A stretch of DNA of 64,000 bases from Kangiella taiwanensis (GTDB taxonomy: Bacteria > Pseudomonadota > Gammaproteobacteria > Enterobacterales > Kangiellaceae). A model generated the notes under the pieces. It was not told where the DNA came from. It worked only from the letters and a program-made list of their open reading frames with translations, and did no database searches. The stretch covers positions 124,001-188,000 of the forward strand of contig NZ_JAHCLT010000002.1 in assembly GCF_020005165.1 (NCBI RefSeq). The letters run 5' to 3'. Positions 37,275 to 47,624 of this stretch are shown here, in pieces. Numbering within the stretch: position 1 is the first letter of the stretch; each line of letters starts with the position of its first letter. Made by a program: the position numbers and the translations under genes.

Positions 37275-38312
37275 ATGAGCGACAAAAAGTCTCTAAGTTA
37301 CAAAGATGCAGGTGTTGATATCGACGCAGGTAACGCGCTGGTCGACCGCATCAAAGACGTTTGTAAGAAAACCCACCGCCCAGAAGTACTAGGCAACATT
37401 GGGGGTTTTGGTGCTCTATTTGATTTACCTAGTGGCTACGAAGAGCCAGCTCTGGTTGCAGGAACTGATGGTGTCGGTACAAAACTACGGTTAGCACTAG
37501 ACTTAAATAAGCACGATACCGTAGGTATCGACTTAGTCGCCATGTGCGTTAACGACCTTATTGTACAAGGCGCAGAGCCTCTCTTCTTCCTTGATTATTA
37601 TGCAACGGGCAAACTTGACGTCGACGTAGCGGCGGATGTGGTCACAGGTATTGCTGAAGGCTGCCACCAATCAGGTTGCTCATTAATCGGCGGTGAAACG
37701 GCTGAAATGCCAGGCATGTATGAAGGTGATGATTACGACTTGGCTGGCTTCTGTGTCGGTATCGTTGATAAAAAGAAGATTATCGATGGTAGTAAAGTAA
37801 AGTCAGGCGACGTGCTATTGGGCCTAGCCTCTAGTGGCCCTCACTCAAACGGTTACTCACTGATCCGTAAAATACTTGAAGTCAGTGGTGCTGATGTGAA
37901 CCAAGAGTTTGATGACGGCAAAACACTGGGTGAAACTTTATTAGAACCTACCAAGATTTACGTCAAGCCACTGCTTCGCTTGTTCAAAGAAGTTGAAGTT
38001 AAAGCCCTATCTCACATCACAGGCGGCGGCTTGCAAGAAAACTTACCACGCGTGTTGCCAAAGCAAGCAAAAGCTGTGGTCAACACCAATGCCTGGAGCA
38101 TGCCGAAAGTGTTCCAATGGTTACAACAGGAAGGTAATGTTGACCGCCTAGAGATGTACCGTACCTTTAACTGTGGTATCGGCATGATCCTTGTCATTGA
38201 CAAAAATAATGCAGAACGTGCTAAAGACATGCTTGAATCAATGGGCGAAACGGTTTACACCGTGGGTCACATTGAAACACGTGAAGACGGCGAAGACTCA
38301 GTCGTCCTTTAA
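37275..38312 (+). CDS. purM: Phosphoribosylformylglycinamidine cyclo-ligase (AIR synthetase)
   Basis: PurM closes the imidazole ring in purine synthesis using ATP. The 345-residue protein shows [20 protein letters not shown], the [15 protein letters not shown] nucleotide segment, [12 protein letters not shown] and [11 protein letters not shown]. It precedes purN by 14 bases, the usual operon. A weak promoter with TAAAAT lies in the short leader. Confidence 0.97.
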   Translation: MSDKKSLSYKDAGVDIDAGNALVDRIKDVCKKTHRPEVLGNIGGFGALFDLPSGYEEPALVAGTDGVGTKLRLALDLNKHDTVGIDLVAMCVNDLIVQGAEPLFFLDYYATGKLDVDVAADVVTGIAEGCHQSGCSLIGGETAEMPGMYEGDDYDLAGFCVGIVDKKKIIDGSKVKSGDVLLGLASSGPHSNGYSLIRKILEVSGADVNQEFDDGKTLGETLLEPTKIYVKPLLRLFKEVEVKALSHITGGGLQENLPRVLPKQAKAVVNTNAWSMPKVFQWLQQEGNVDRLEMYRTFNCGIGMILVIDKNNAERAKDMLESMGETVYTVGHIETREDGEDSVVL

Positions 38313-38326
38313 CACGGTATACTCCA

Positions 38327-38974
38327 TTGGCAGCTCAACCTACTGGCTCAGTTCCAGCTAAGCGTATTGTCGTTCTGATTTCAGGTAGCGGCTCTAACCT
38401 GCAAGCATTAATCGACGCCATTGAATTAGGCGCTATTAATGGGCAAATCGTCGCTGTTATCAGTAACAAGCCCGATGTTTATGGCCTGACACGCGCTGCC
38501 AATGCCGGTATCCCCTCTATTGTCATCGACCATCGCCAGTTTGATGGTCGTGAACCTTTTGAAGCTGAACTATCTAAAGCTATTAATCAGCTCGCTCCTG
38601 ACCTGATTGTGCTGGCAGGATTTATGCGAATCTTAAATTCAGAGTTTGTTCAGCCATACGAAGGTAAGATGCTCAATATCCACCCTTCTCTTTTACCAAA
38701 ATATAAGGGCTTGCAAACTCATAAGCGAGCATTAGAGAATGGTGATAAGGAACATGGTGTCAGCGTTCATTTCGTAACCGCAGAGCTCGATGGCGGGCCA
38801 GTGATCGCACAACGAATAGTTAAGGTGGAAGACAGTGATACTGAGCAAAGTTTACAGCAAAAAGTCCAGCGACAAGAACATCAGCTTTACCCAGAAGTGG
38901 TCGCGCGCTTCTGTAATGAGCGTCTCAGCTACCAAGACGGCATCGCTTACTTGGACGATAAGCCGATTCAATAA
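38327..38974 (+). CDS. purN: Phosphoribosylglycinamide formyltransferase
   Basis: PurN formylates GAR with 10-formyltetrahydrofolate. The 215-residue protein has RIVVLISGSGSNLQAL, LAGFMRIL, the catalytic segment MLNIHPSLLPKYKG and HGVSVHFVTAELDGGP. No ATG is available, and the TTG at 38327 is the only reasonable start between the purM stop and the conserved core. The 3' end overlaps the next gene by about 59 bases in another frame. Confidence 0.95.
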   Translation: MAAQPTGSVPAKRIVVLISGSGSNLQALIDAIELGAINGQIVAVISNKPDVYGLTRAANAGIPSIVIDHRQFDGREPFEAELSKAINQLAPDLIVLAGFMRILNSEFVQPYEGKMLNIHPSLLPKYKGLQTHKRALENGDKEHGVSVHFVTAELDGGPVIAQRIVKVEDSDTEQSLQQKVQRQEHQLYPEVVARFCNERLSYQDGIAYLDDKPIQ

Positions 38975-39704
38975 ACTCTTAATTGCTCTGAGCAGTGTTA
39001 CACTTCTTGCAGCGACACTACTATTTTCGGCAACTTCTCAAGCCGAAAACACCTCCGAGAAGCCTGTACTATCAGCTTTAAAACCTTACTCAATAAAATA
39101 TAAAGTCGTGCACGATGGTGATGATGTAGGCACCGCTTCGCGCCAATTGACCCAACTCAGCAACGGCCAATGGCAAATTGCCATGGAGTCTGACATCAGT
39201 TATTACTTTTTATCAGACAAACGTCAAGAAACCAGCCGTTTCGCAGTGGATGGGGAGCAAATATTACCCATCATGTATCAAAGGCTTTCTGAAACCAGCT
39301 TCCGCTCAGACAGCACACTTCTACAGAACTTTGATTGGGATAACATGATTGAGCAAGGCTCTTACAAAGGCGACCAATGGAACCAGCCCCTAAAAATAGG
39401 TTACCTTGATCAGTTAACACAGATCACTTTAGTTCGTGAGCACCTATTAACGCAAAGACCTATCCCAGCTATCGATATCAGTTACCGAGGCAGCATTCGC
39501 CACCATGAATTTAAAGTCCTCGGACAGGAAACGATAAAAACGCGTAAGGGCAATATCAAAACAGCCAAGGTCCAGCTCAATGAAAAAGAGCGAGATCGCC
39601 AAACCAACTTTTGGTTCGCTTTAGAGCACAACATGCTTCCCGTACAGGTTCAACGAATCAAAGAAGGAGAAGAGCAAGCGAAGTTGATTGCCACTGACTG
39701 GTAG
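38916..39704 (+). CDS. DUF3108 exported protein
   Basis: This 262-residue protein has an export signal (FNKLLIALSSVTLLAATLLF, ending near SQA) followed by the DUF3108 pattern YSIKYKVVHDGDDVGTASRQL and TFWFALEHNMLPVQVQ-like TNFWFALEHNMLPVQV. Family members are periplasmic beta-rich proteins found after purMN in many gammaproteobacteria. The ATG at 38916 lies inside purN, giving a 59-base overlap with no clear ribosome site, so translation is probably coupled to purN. An earlier ATG at 38835 would place a long non-signal leader in front. Confidence 0.82.
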   Translation: MSVSATKTASLTWTISRFNKLLIALSSVTLLAATLLFSATSQAENTSEKPVLSALKPYSIKYKVVHDGDDVGTASRQLTQLSNGQWQIAMESDISYYFLSDKRQETSRFAVDGEQILPIMYQRLSETSFRSDSTLLQNFDWDNMIEQGSYKGDQWNQPLKIGYLDQLTQITLVREHLLTQRPIPAIDISYRGSIRHHEFKVLGQETIKTRKGNIKTAKVQLNEKERDRQTNFWFALEHNMLPVQVQRIKEGEEQAKLIATDW

Positions 39705-39730
39705 TGGACTACTTGAAAAAGGAGATAATA

Positions 39731-40141
39731 ATGAACATGCCCATCGTACTGACCATAACCTCCCTACTGATCGCATCAGCATTAGATGCCAATAACTATG
39801 AGCGTGATGCATTAACCATTGATAAAAGCGTTAACCAAGATCTAGAGTTCCAGTTTCCAAACGACAATAGTGTTTACCCAGAGATTAGTGACTTTGAAGT
39901 GGTAAATTACGTCACTATGAGCAACGAGTACGGTGAGCGCAAAGTCACGATTACGTTACACAACACCTCAACCGGAAACCGTATTTTTGTCAGTGATCAA
40001 GTCATGGCGCTTTATGCGAATGGTGAAAGAGTAACGCCTTACCAAGAAAAAGTGAGCTTCAAGGGTAAAGAAACTCAAACGCTCACACTAACCTTCAACA
40101 GCAGTAAATACCCTATCCTAAAAGTCTACACTCGAAACTAA
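39731..40141 (+). CDS. Small exported protein of unknown function
   Basis: I do not recognise this 136-residue protein. It begins MNMPIVLTITSLLIASALDA, a likely signal peptide. The mature part is mostly beta-strand-like, with RKVTITLHNTSTGNRIFV and TLTLTFNSSKYPILKVY, as in immunoglobulin-like domains. The ATG at 39731 has a GGAG site at 6 bases. It follows the DUF3108 gene by 26 bases, so the two may form an envelope pair. Confidence 0.7.
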   Translation: MNMPIVLTITSLLIASALDANNYERDALTIDKSVNQDLEFQFPNDNSVYPEISDFEVVNYVTMSNEYGERKVTITLHNTSTGNRIFVSDQVMALYANGERVTPYQEKVSFKGKETQTLTLTFNSSKYPILKVYTRN

Positions 40142-40227
40142 AGCGACATAACAGCGGCGGCTGCTATAATTGAAATCAGTCGCCTATCACTTTATTATCT
40201 AGATGACTACTTTAGGGATGCATCTAG

Positions 40228-40776
40228 ATGACAATAACGATAATCATACTCGTTGTAATAGCGCTATGGGCTCTATGGACTTACAACACAATTATTACAC
40301 TGAAAAACCAAGTGAGCTCGGCGTGGAGTGATATTGACGTACAGCTGACTCGCCGCCACGACCTTATTCCACAACTGGTCAAAACGGTTCAAACCTATAA
40401 GGATTACGAACAAGAAACTCTAGAGCTTACGACTCTGCTCCGTAGTGCGGAAGATAACAACTCCCCTTCATCACAAGAAGCTTTAGAAAGTAAAATCAAC
40501 CAGAAGCTAGATAAACTTATCTTGCTTCAAGAAGCCTACCCCGAGCTCAAAGCCAACAACTCTTTTCTCGAGTTAATGCAAGCGTTAGCTGATACCGAAG
40601 ACAAACTCCAATATGCCCGCCGCTACTACAACGGCAGCGTAAAAGTTTATAACACCAAACTTCAGCAAGTACCTGACACCCTAATCGCGAACCTGTTTCG
40701 CTTCAAAGAGGCAGAGTTTTTCACACTGAAATCACCTGAAATACGCTCAGCCATAAAGGTTAGCCTCAATGACTAG
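40228..40776 (+). CDS. lemA: LemA family membrane-anchored protein
   Basis: This 182-residue protein has an N-terminal membrane helix (ITIIILVVIALWALWTY), then the LemA signature NQVSSAWSDIDVQLTRRHDLIPQLV and a helical bundle ending RFKEAEFF. LemA proteins have no settled enzymatic role and often sit with DUF2207 or TPM-domain proteins. It overlaps the start of the DUF2207 gene by 8 bases, which supports a shared complex. Confidence 0.92.
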   Translation: MTITIIILVVIALWALWTYNTIITLKNQVSSAWSDIDVQLTRRHDLIPQLVKTVQTYKDYEQETLELTTLLRSAEDNNSPSSQEALESKINQKLDKLILLQEAYPELKANNSFLELMQALADTEDKLQYARRYYNGSVKVYNTKLQQVPDTLIANLFRFKEAEFFTLKSPEIRSAIKVSLND

Positions 40777-42520
40777 AAAAATACACTTATGGATCATTGT
40801 CATTTTTGGGCTACTTTTTAACTCTGCTCAAGCTGTCGAAGAAATAAAACGTTTTGACAGTGTTATAGATATTCACGCAGACTCGACACTCACAGTTACT
40901 GAAACGATTACTGTCAAAGCTGAAGGTGTGAACATACGCCGAGGTATTTACCGCGAGTTCCCTACAAATTATCAAGACAAGTTTGGTAATAACTATCAAG
41001 TAACTTTTGATATTGACTCGGTAACTCAAGATGGCCGAGATGTTGATTGGTCCACTAAAGACTTACGAAACGGTGTGCGCTTGTACATTGGCGACCCTGA
41101 TAAATACCTCAAAGAAGGCATATATACCTATAGAATTAAATACAACACCAATAATCAATTAGGTTTTTATGATGATGTTGACCAACTCTATTGGAACGTC
41201 ACTGGTAATGACTGGAAATTCAAAATACTTAACGCCTCGGTTACCGTCAACTTTCCTTCAGAACTACCCAAGGAAACGATAAAACACCAAGCTTTCAGTG
41301 GGTATTACGGCAGTAACGACAGTCATGTCCAGTTGAAGTCTTTGACCAAAACTAGCATCAGCTTAGAAACCACTAGAGCACTACTGCCAAGCCAAGGCTT
41401 TACAATCCAAATAGGACTACCCAAAGGGCATATTTCAGAACCAAGCGGACTTGACCAGTTTCTCAGGCTTCTTTCACAAAATAGACACCTCATTATTTTC
41501 TTACTAGGAACGCTGGTTACTTTCGCATATTACTATTATGTTTGGTCAAAACACGGTCGAGACCCAAAACCCGGAGTGATTATCCCGCTCTACGACCCAC
41601 CAAAAAAAGAATCTCCCGCGGCAATGCGCTACATTCTTAATAGTGGCTATGACTCCAAAACTTTTACCACAGGCCTGCTGTCTCTTGCCGTTAAAGGTTA
41701 CATCACAATCCAAGAGTTAGACGATGACAACTATGTCATCAAAAGACATAAAAAGAATTCGTTCGTGAAGTTTTCAGCAGGCGAATCAAGTTTAGAGAAA
41801 GCTTTATTTAGTGAAAGCGACGAAGTGAATACAAAGTCATCAACAGACAAGGCGGGGTTTAGAGAAGCGATGGTAGCACACAAAAAATCATTAGCTTCAG
41901 ACTATAAGTCCACATACTTCAAAATTAATGGTCGGTATATCGCTTGGGGGTTAGCCTTATCCGCGGTCACTATTTTACTCGGTATTAACTTTAAGCATCC
42001 TTTCGCCTCTATCGCAATATCGTTTATCGTAACCGGCGGAACCCTCATGTTAATGAATATCGTCTTTGGAATATTACTTAAAGCCCCAACGGCTATCGGT
42101 AGGCAGTTTATGGATAAAGCCGAAGGCCTAAAGCACTACTTAACGATTGCGGAAACTGATGCCTTGAGAAGCCGTTACCCACTCGATAAAACCCCGCAAA
42201 CATTTGAACGTTATTTGCCCTACGCCTTCGCGCTTGATGTTGAAAAAACATGGGGCGACATGTTCAATGATGTTTTATCACCACAATTACAACCAGAAGC
42301 AAAAGACACTGCCAAGACAGACATGATTCCAACATGGTACCTCGCTTCTTCAACAACTGGATTTGGCATAGGCAATCTAACTCACAGCCTTTCCGATAGT
42401 TTCTCTGCGACAGTATCTTCCGCAGCAGCACCACCCAGCTCTAGTTCAAGCAGTGGCTTTTCTGGAGGCGGAGGTTTCTCTGGTGGTGGCGGAGGCGGTG
42501 GTGGAGGTGGTGGCTGGTAA
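40769..42520 (+). CDS. DUF2207 membrane protein with glycine-rich tail
   Basis: This 583-residue protein has a signal peptide (to about residue 23), an N-terminal beta-rich DUF2207 domain (TVTETITVKAEGVNIRRGIYREFP), a membrane helix near 242-262, a cytoplasmic winged-helix-like part and further hydrophobic segments near 390-430. It ends in a Ser/Gly tail (SGFSGGGGFSGGGGGGGG) and a final Trp. Such glycine-rich ends are common in this family. Pairing with LemA is widespread among bacteria. The function is not established. Confidence 0.9.
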   Translation: MTRKIHLWIIVIFGLLFNSAQAVEEIKRFDSVIDIHADSTLTVTETITVKAEGVNIRRGIYREFPTNYQDKFGNNYQVTFDIDSVTQDGRDVDWSTKDLRNGVRLYIGDPDKYLKEGIYTYRIKYNTNNQLGFYDDVDQLYWNVTGNDWKFKILNASVTVNFPSELPKETIKHQAFSGYYGSNDSHVQLKSLTKTSISLETTRALLPSQGFTIQIGLPKGHISEPSGLDQFLRLLSQNRHLIIFLLGTLVTFAYYYYVWSKHGRDPKPGVIIPLYDPPKKESPAAMRYILNSGYDSKTFTTGLLSLAVKGYITIQELDDDNYVIKRHKKNSFVKFSAGESSLEKALFSESDEVNTKSSTDKAGFREAMVAHKKSLASDYKSTYFKINGRYIAWGLALSAVTILLGINFKHPFASIAISFIVTGGTLMLMNIVFGILLKAPTAIGRQFMDKAEGLKHYLTIAETDALRSRYPLDKTPQTFERYLPYAFALDVEKTWGDMFNDVLSPQLQPEAKDTAKTDMIPTWYLASSTTGFGIGNLTHSLSDSFSATVSSAAAPPSSSSSSGFSGGGGFSGGGGGGGGGGGW

Positions 42521-42549
42521 GAACCCCTCTAAAATAAAAGTTGGAGCAC

Positions 42550-42578
42550 AAAAAAAGCAGCCGAAGCTGCTTTTTTTG
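42550..42578. terminator. Bidirectional terminator, DUF2207 / beta-barrel gene
   Basis: AAAAAAAGCAGC, the loop CGAA and GCTGCTTTTTTT form a perfect symmetrical hairpin with T runs on both strands between convergent genes. Confidence 0.92.
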
Positions 42579-42592
42579 AAATCTATACCTGC

Positions 42593-43180
42593 TTAGAAGT
42601 CGAAACGAGCTTCTAATGCGTAGATATTAACATCATCTTCAAACTTACCTTCTAAACCAATCGAGAAAGTATCAGTGAAGAAATAACGGCCTTCAAGATT
42701 TAAGAACGTTAATGAGTCATCAAAGTCCATGTGTTGGACTGAAGCGCCCCACTCAAAGTTATCAGTCGCCATACCACGGAAACCTAGTACCGCGTTAGCA
42801 GCACTGTCATCTTCTGATGACGAAATACCACCGAAAGTTGCTTCAACGTCAGACTTAGCATAACCCAGCTCAGCGATAAAATCTGTATTAGCTGATACGC
42901 CTGCCTTAAAACCTAGATTGACTGTTGCTAAATCCATATCTAAGTCAATACCTGACTCTTCGCCGCTTTGACGACTTGCGTCAAGCTTCAAATACCAGTT
43001 ATTGGCCAAGTCAAAAGACAAGCCACCGCTGATACCATCAAGATCAACGTCTGAGCCACCATCTACATCAAAAGTCGACTGACTCCAGCCAATGCTAGCG
43101 TTGTTATAAGACACGTCTTTCGCTGCTACGCCGCTCGCAAAAGTTGCTGCAACCACAGCTGTAATTAGCTTTAATTTCAT
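42593..43180 (-). CDS. Outer-membrane beta-barrel protein
   Basis: This 195-residue protein begins with a signal peptide (MKLKLITAVVAATFASGVAA). It continues with alternating amphipathic strands rich in Asp and Gly and ends in Phe (LEARFDF), the outer-membrane sorting signal recognised by BamA. About eight strands fit the length, like the OmpA/OmpX or PagP class of small barrels. I cannot assign a ligand. A leader of about 80 bases separates it from dcd. Confidence 0.8.
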   Translation of the reverse strand: MKLKLITAVVAATFASGVAAKDVSYNNASIGWSQSTFDVDGGSDVDLDGISGGLSFDLANNWYLKLDASRQSGEESGIDLDMDLATVNLGFKAGVSANTDFIAELGYAKSDVEATFGGISSSEDDSAANAVLGFRGMATDNFEWGASVQHMDFDDSLTFLNLEGRYFFTDTFSIGLEGKFEDDVNIYALEARFDF

Positions 43181-43268
43181 ATTGTTTTCTCCATAAATTA
43201 ACTGAACTATTCAGTAGTTGCCATTATGGCGAAGTTACATGAATGAAAACTGAATTTGGCAATGAGTT

Positions 43269-43835
43269 TTACGTTTTTGGTAACGTCACTCCGCGCTGGC
43301 CTTGGTACTTTCCACCGCGATCTTTATAAGAGGTTTCACACACCTCGTCTGACTCGTAAAACAGCATTTGTGCTACGCCTTCATTAGCGTAAATTTTCGC
43401 TGGTAGTGGTGTTGTATTCGAGAACTCAAGTGTCACATGCCCTTCCCACTCAGGCTCTAGCGGCGTAACGTTAACGATGATGCCGCACCGCGCGTAAGTC
43501 GATTTACCTAAACATACAGTCAAAACGCTACGCGGAATACGGAAATACTCAACCGTACTCGCTAGAGCAAATGAATTCGGGGGAATGATGCAGACATCGC
43601 TCTTAACATCCACAAAGCTATTCTCGTCAAAGTTCTTTGGATCAACCACGCTCGAGTGGACGTTGGTAAAGATTTTAAAATGGTCAGAGCAACGAACATC
43701 GTAACCATAGCTCGATGTGCCGTAAGACACAATCTTTTGATCATTAATATGACGAACCTGCCCTGGCTCATACGGCTCGATCATCCCCTCATTTTCCGCC
43801 ATACGACGGATCCATTTATCTGATTTTATGCTCAT
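43269..43835 (-). CDS. dcd: dCTP deaminase
   Basis: Dcd deaminates dCTP to dUTP for thymidylate synthesis. The 188-residue protein has [60 protein letters not shown] spread over residues about 75-130, and the C-terminal [13 protein letters not shown]. The length matches the E. coli enzyme. It precedes apbC on the same strand, with a 168-base gap holding a palindromic element. Confidence 0.96.
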   Translation of the reverse strand: MSIKSDKWIRRMAENEGMIEPYEPGQVRHINDQKIVSYGTSSYGYDVRCSDHFKIFTNVHSSVVDPKNFDENSFVDVKSDVCIIPPNSFALASTVEYFRIPRSVLTVCLGKSTYARCGIIVNVTPLEPEWEGHVTLEFSNTTPLPAKIYANEGVAQMLFYESDEVCETSYKDRGGKYQGQRGVTLPKT

Positions 43836-43892
43836 AATTTATCTACTCTATTATTAATCTTTTTCTATAACTGTATTATTAAAAAATGTGAA

Positions 43893-43994
43893 TTTTTGCG
43901 TCTAGAACGCGAAAGCGACGCACGGAGAGCAGGAGTGTATGTGAAATACATGACTGCTCGAGTACGGAAAGCTGACAAAGTTATAGCGCAAAAA
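43893..43994. repeat. Quasi-palindromic 102-bp element
   Basis: The stretch is bounded by TTTTTGCG and CGCAAAAA. At its centre, AGCAG..GTGTAT and ATACAT..CTGCT form a hairpin around GTGAA. The outer arms match imperfectly. It contains no ORF and resembles dispersed intergenic palindromic repeats. Confidence 0.55.
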
Positions 43995-44003
43995 GGTCAT
44001 TTT

Positions 44004-45092
44004 CTATGTGTTTTCTATCGATATGCTGGGAAAACTCGCCTTAAAATCTTTAGCCTCTAACGACAACTTCGCAGTCATACGCTGCGCAATATCCACATAT
44101 CGCTTAGTCACGTCTGACTCAGGCTCTTTCACCACCGTTGGCTCGCCAGCGTCTGTCTGTTCACGGATGTTAAGCGATAGCGGTAAGCTACCTAGAAGCT
44201 CAACCCCGATCTCTTTTGCCAGCGCGTCACCACCGCCCTGTCCAAAAATATGTTCTTGGTGACCACAGTTTGAACAGGTATGCATGGCCATATTTTCTAC
44301 CACACCTAACACCGGAACGGAAACTTTATTGAACATGGTCACGGCTTTGCGTGCATCAGCCAAAGCAATATCCTGTGGCGTGGTCACGACCACCGCTGCG
44401 GTCACTGGTATTTTTTGCGCCATCGTCAGCTGAATATCGCCAGTTCCCGGCGGCAAGTCGATAATCAAGTAATCAAGCTCTTTCCACTGAGTATCGTTGA
44501 TCAACTGCTGCAATGCCCCACTCGCCATTGGGCCACGCCATACCATGGCTTGTTCAGGTTTGACTAGGTAACCAATCGACATGGATTGCAAACCATGGCT
44601 TTCAATCGGCAATATTGACTTTTTATCAATCGTTTCAGGATTCTTGCCTTGCATACCCAGCATGATCGGCATACTAGGCCCATAAATATCGGCGTCCAGA
44701 ATACCAACATTGGCGCCTAAAGCACTCAAAGCTAGAGCCAAATTGACCGATGTGGTCGACTTCCCTACACCACCCTTGCCTGATGCCACAGCGATGATGT
44801 TCTTCACATTGGGCATGGCCTGTACTTTTGCTGGGTGCACGTGAGCATCCACACGCCAACTGATGTCTAGCTTAAAGGAGACTGTAGGTTCCTTGGCCGC
44901 TAAAAACTCACCAAGCTCAGTCGTCAATCGTTGCTCATACTCACCGAGCGGGAAACCCAGCTTCAGGGCAATTTCGACCGTTTTCTCGCCTATCTCTATA
45001 CTTTTCAGTACTTTAGCATCAACCAGATCCTCTTTTAGGAAAGGGTCTCGATATTCAGAAAGGTATTCGCGGACTTGTTCTTCAGTGACCAT
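44004..45092 (-). CDS. apbC: Iron-sulfur cluster carrier ATPase ApbC/Mrp
   Basis: This Mrp/NBP35-family P-loop protein carries or inserts [4Fe-4S] clusters. The 362-residue protein has an N-terminal DUF59-like domain (about 1-85), then Walker A ASGKGGVGKSTT, IDLPPGTGD, and the cluster-binding CSNCGH. Its position divergent from metG is typical in gammaproteobacteria. Between the two starts lies an unusually long interval holding a MITE-like repeat. Confidence 0.95.
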   Translation of the reverse strand: MVTEEQVREYLSEYRDPFLKEDLVDAKVLKSIEIGEKTVEIALKLGFPLGEYEQRLTTELGEFLAAKEPTVSFKLDISWRVDAHVHPAKVQAMPNVKNIIAVASGKGGVGKSTTSVNLALALSALGANVGILDADIYGPSMPIMLGMQGKNPETIDKKSILPIESHGLQSMSIGYLVKPEQAMVWRGPMASGALQQLINDTQWKELDYLIIDLPPGTGDIQLTMAQKIPVTAAVVVTTPQDIALADARKAVTMFNKVSVPVLGVVENMAMHTCSNCGHQEHIFGQGGGDALAKEIGVELLGSLPLSLNIREQTDAGEPTVVKEPESDVTKRYVDIAQRMTAKLSLEAKDFKASFPSISIENT

Positions 45093-45167
45093 AAACTCGA
45101 AGTGTTCGATGTTTTAAATAATTGAGTCAAAGTCTAAGTCTTTTGTGTCATAAAACCAAGACTACTA

Positions 45168-45416
45168 GGGCTAGTTTATGGTTATTTTTCACTTTTGCAG
45201 TAGTTTGTTTGGGTTTTATACAAGGCATTGTGTTAGCTGTGTAGCCAACCTACACGCTTAACACAATAACGCCGTAGAAAGGCCAAACAAGCACTGCCCT
45301 TTGGGTTCAGCCGCAAACCTACTTGTTATTACAGGTTATTTGCAAGCCATAGCTGTAGATGATGGGTTAACACCTGCCTTATTGAACAAGAGGGAGAAAT
45401 AACCATAAACTAGCCC
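45168..45416. mobile_element. MITE-like element, 249 bp, TA target duplication
   Basis: The ends are perfect 20-base inverted repeats, GGGCTAGTTTATGGTTATTT, continuing imperfectly for about 10 more bases. They are flanked by TA at 45166-45167 and 45417-45418. The interior has nested palindromes around ATTGTGTTA and TAACACAAT (about 45227-45269) and GTTTGTTTGG and CCAAACAAGC. There is no transposase ORF. TA duplication is typical of IS630/Tc1-mariner type movement. It fills most of the gap between apbC and metG, and the rest of 45093-45503 shows nothing else. Confidence 0.8.
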
Positions 45417-45503
45417 TAATTAGTTAATGAAAAATCGACCTAAAACCAGTAAGATTCACCGCTATAACTGTAATTAACCGATTGAATCGACGAAGTATTG
45501 TTC

Positions 45504-47576
45504 ATGACTGCTGAAAACCAACAGAAGCAACGAAAAATTTTAGTCACAAGCGCCCTGCCGTACGCTAACGGTGATATCCATATCGGGCACTTACTTGAAT
45601 ACGTGCAAACCGACATTTGGGTGCGTTTTCAAAAGTCTCGTGGTCACCAGTGCATCTATGTTTGCGCTGATGATACTCACGGTACGCCAGTCATGCTTCG
45701 TGCGCAAAAAGAAGGCAAAACGCCTGAAGAATTCATTCAAGAAAGCCATGCAGCTCACGAAAAAGACTTCGCTGACGCCTTGGTTGGTTTTGATAATTAC
45801 TACACAACTCACAGTGAAGAGTCGAAAGAGTTGACTCAAGACATCTACCTAAAGCTCAAAGAGAAAGGTCATATCAGCTCTAAAACCATTAATCAGCTTT
45901 ATGATCCTGAAAAGAAGATGTTCTTGCCGGATCGTTTTGTTAAGGGAACTTGCCCTAAGTGTGGCTCCGAAGACCAGTATGGTGATAACTGTGATAACTG
46001 TGGTGCGACTTATACGCCTGCCGAGCTTAAAAACCCTAAGTCTGCGGTTTCTGGCGCAACCCCAATCACCAAAGAGTCAGAGCACTTTTTCTTCGACTTA
46101 AAAGAATTCGAAGGCTTTCTACGCGAGTGGCTAAGCACGGGGACACGTGAAGGCGTGCCACACGTTCAAGCCGAAGTTCAAAACAAAATGAACGAGTGGC
46201 TAGACGACTTGCGTAAGTGGGATATTTCGCGCGACGCGCCTTACTTTGGCTGGGAAATCCCTGGCGAAGAAGGCAAATATTTCTACGTGTGGTTGGACGC
46301 GCCAATCGGTTACATGGCGAGCTTCAAGAATTTATGCAGCAAGCGTGACGATCTTAACTTTGAAGACTTCTGGGGCAAAGATAGTGACGCCGAGGTTTAC
46401 CACTTCATCGGTAAAGACATTATCTATTTCCATACGCTATTCTGGCCTTCGGTGCTGAATGGTGCAGGTTACCGCACACCAAGCGCGGTATGGGCGCACG
46501 GCTTTGTGACCGTTAACGGCAATAAAATGTCTAAGTCGAAAGGTACATTCATTAAAGCCAGAACTTACTTAGAGCACTTCCGCCCTGAATTTTTGCGCTA
46601 TTATTATGCCGCTAAGCTATCAAGCCGCATTGACGATTTTGACTTAAACCTTGAAGACTTCGTACAACGCGTCAATTCTGACTTGGTCGGTAAGCTGGTC
46701 AACATCGCAAGTCGCTGCGCTGGCTTTATTACCAAGCAATTCGACGGTACTTTAAGCAACGACATTATTGAGCCTGAATTATTAAATGAATTCACAGGCG
46801 CTTCGGAAGAACTCTCGCAACACTATGAGAACCGTGAGTTTGGTCGTGCCATAAAACACATCATGTCATTAGCCGACAAAGCCAACGCTTACATCGCTAA
46901 TGAAGAACCTTGGAAACTGGCTAAGAACGACGACACCAAAGAACGTGCACACCAAGTGTGTAGTCTTGGTATCAACATGTTTAAAGTCCTAACGACGTAT
47001 TTGGCACCAGTATTGCCAGAGCTCGCAGGCAAAGTGCAGAATTTCCTGAAAGTAGACAACTTGAACTGGGCTAGCGCACAAGACGTACTCACTGGCCACG
47101 AAATCAATAAATTCAAACCAATGATGCAACGAATCGACATGAAACAGGTTGAAGCGATGATCGAAGATTCTAAAGAAGATTTGCAGGAAGAGGCCCAACT
47201 TGATGAAAAGCAGGCCGGCGATCCACAGCTAGATGACCCAATCAAAGATGAAATTGAGTTTGGTGATTTCGATAAAATTGATCTGCGTATCGCTAAAATT
47301 GCCAAAGCGGAACACGTGGAAGGCGCTGACAAATTATTAAAACTTCAATTAGACCTAGGCAAAGGCGTCACCAAGCAAGTCTTCGCGGGAATTAAATCTG
47401 CTTATAACCCTGAAGACTTAGAAGGCAAATTAACCGTGATGGTGGCGAACCTAACACCTCGCAAAATGCGCTTTGGCATGTCGGAAGGCATGGTTTTAGC
47501 CGCAGGCCCGGGTGGCAAAGACTTATGGATCATGAATCCAGACGAAGGTGCGCAGCCGGGTATGCGCGTCAAGTAA
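45504..47576 (+). CDS. metG: Methionyl-tRNA synthetase
   Basis: This 690-residue class I synthetase has the HIGH motif in [11 protein letters not shown], a zinc knuckle [18 protein letters not shown], the KMSKS motif in [11 protein letters not shown], an anticodon-binding helical domain, and a C-terminal tRNA-binding OB domain ([14 protein letters not shown] to the end). That matches the E. coli dimeric form. An acidic, Gln/Glu-rich linker precedes the OB domain. The ATG at 45504 is preferred to a TTG two codons earlier. Confidence 0.97.
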   Translation: MTAENQQKQRKILVTSALPYANGDIHIGHLLEYVQTDIWVRFQKSRGHQCIYVCADDTHGTPVMLRAQKEGKTPEEFIQESHAAHEKDFADALVGFDNYYTTHSEESKELTQDIYLKLKEKGHISSKTINQLYDPEKKMFLPDRFVKGTCPKCGSEDQYGDNCDNCGATYTPAELKNPKSAVSGATPITKESEHFFFDLKEFEGFLREWLSTGTREGVPHVQAEVQNKMNEWLDDLRKWDISRDAPYFGWEIPGEEGKYFYVWLDAPIGYMASFKNLCSKRDDLNFEDFWGKDSDAEVYHFIGKDIIYFHTLFWPSVLNGAGYRTPSAVWAHGFVTVNGNKMSKSKGTFIKARTYLEHFRPEFLRYYYAAKLSSRIDDFDLNLEDFVQRVNSDLVGKLVNIASRCAGFITKQFDGTLSNDIIEPELLNEFTGASEELSQHYENREFGRAIKHIMSLADKANAYIANEEPWKLAKNDDTKERAHQVCSLGINMFKVLTTYLAPVLPELAGKVQNFLKVDNLNWASAQDVLTGHEINKFKPMMQRIDMKQVEAMIEDSKEDLQEEAQLDEKQAGDPQLDDPIKDEIEFGDFDKIDLRIAKIAKAEHVEGADKLLKLQLDLGKGVTKQVFAGIKSAYNPEDLEGKLTVMVANLTPRKMRFGMSEGMVLAAGPGGKDLWIMNPDEGAQPGMRVK

Positions 47577-47624
47577 TCAACCGAATTGTATAAGCCTTAG
47601 CGAGAACAGTATAAGAGAATAGCC

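Noticed and set aside
40811..41029. Minus-strand ORFs inside the DUF2207 gene and many similar antisense frames across the window
   Set aside because: They lie fully inside well-supported genes, have no ribosome sites, and show no recognisable protein families.
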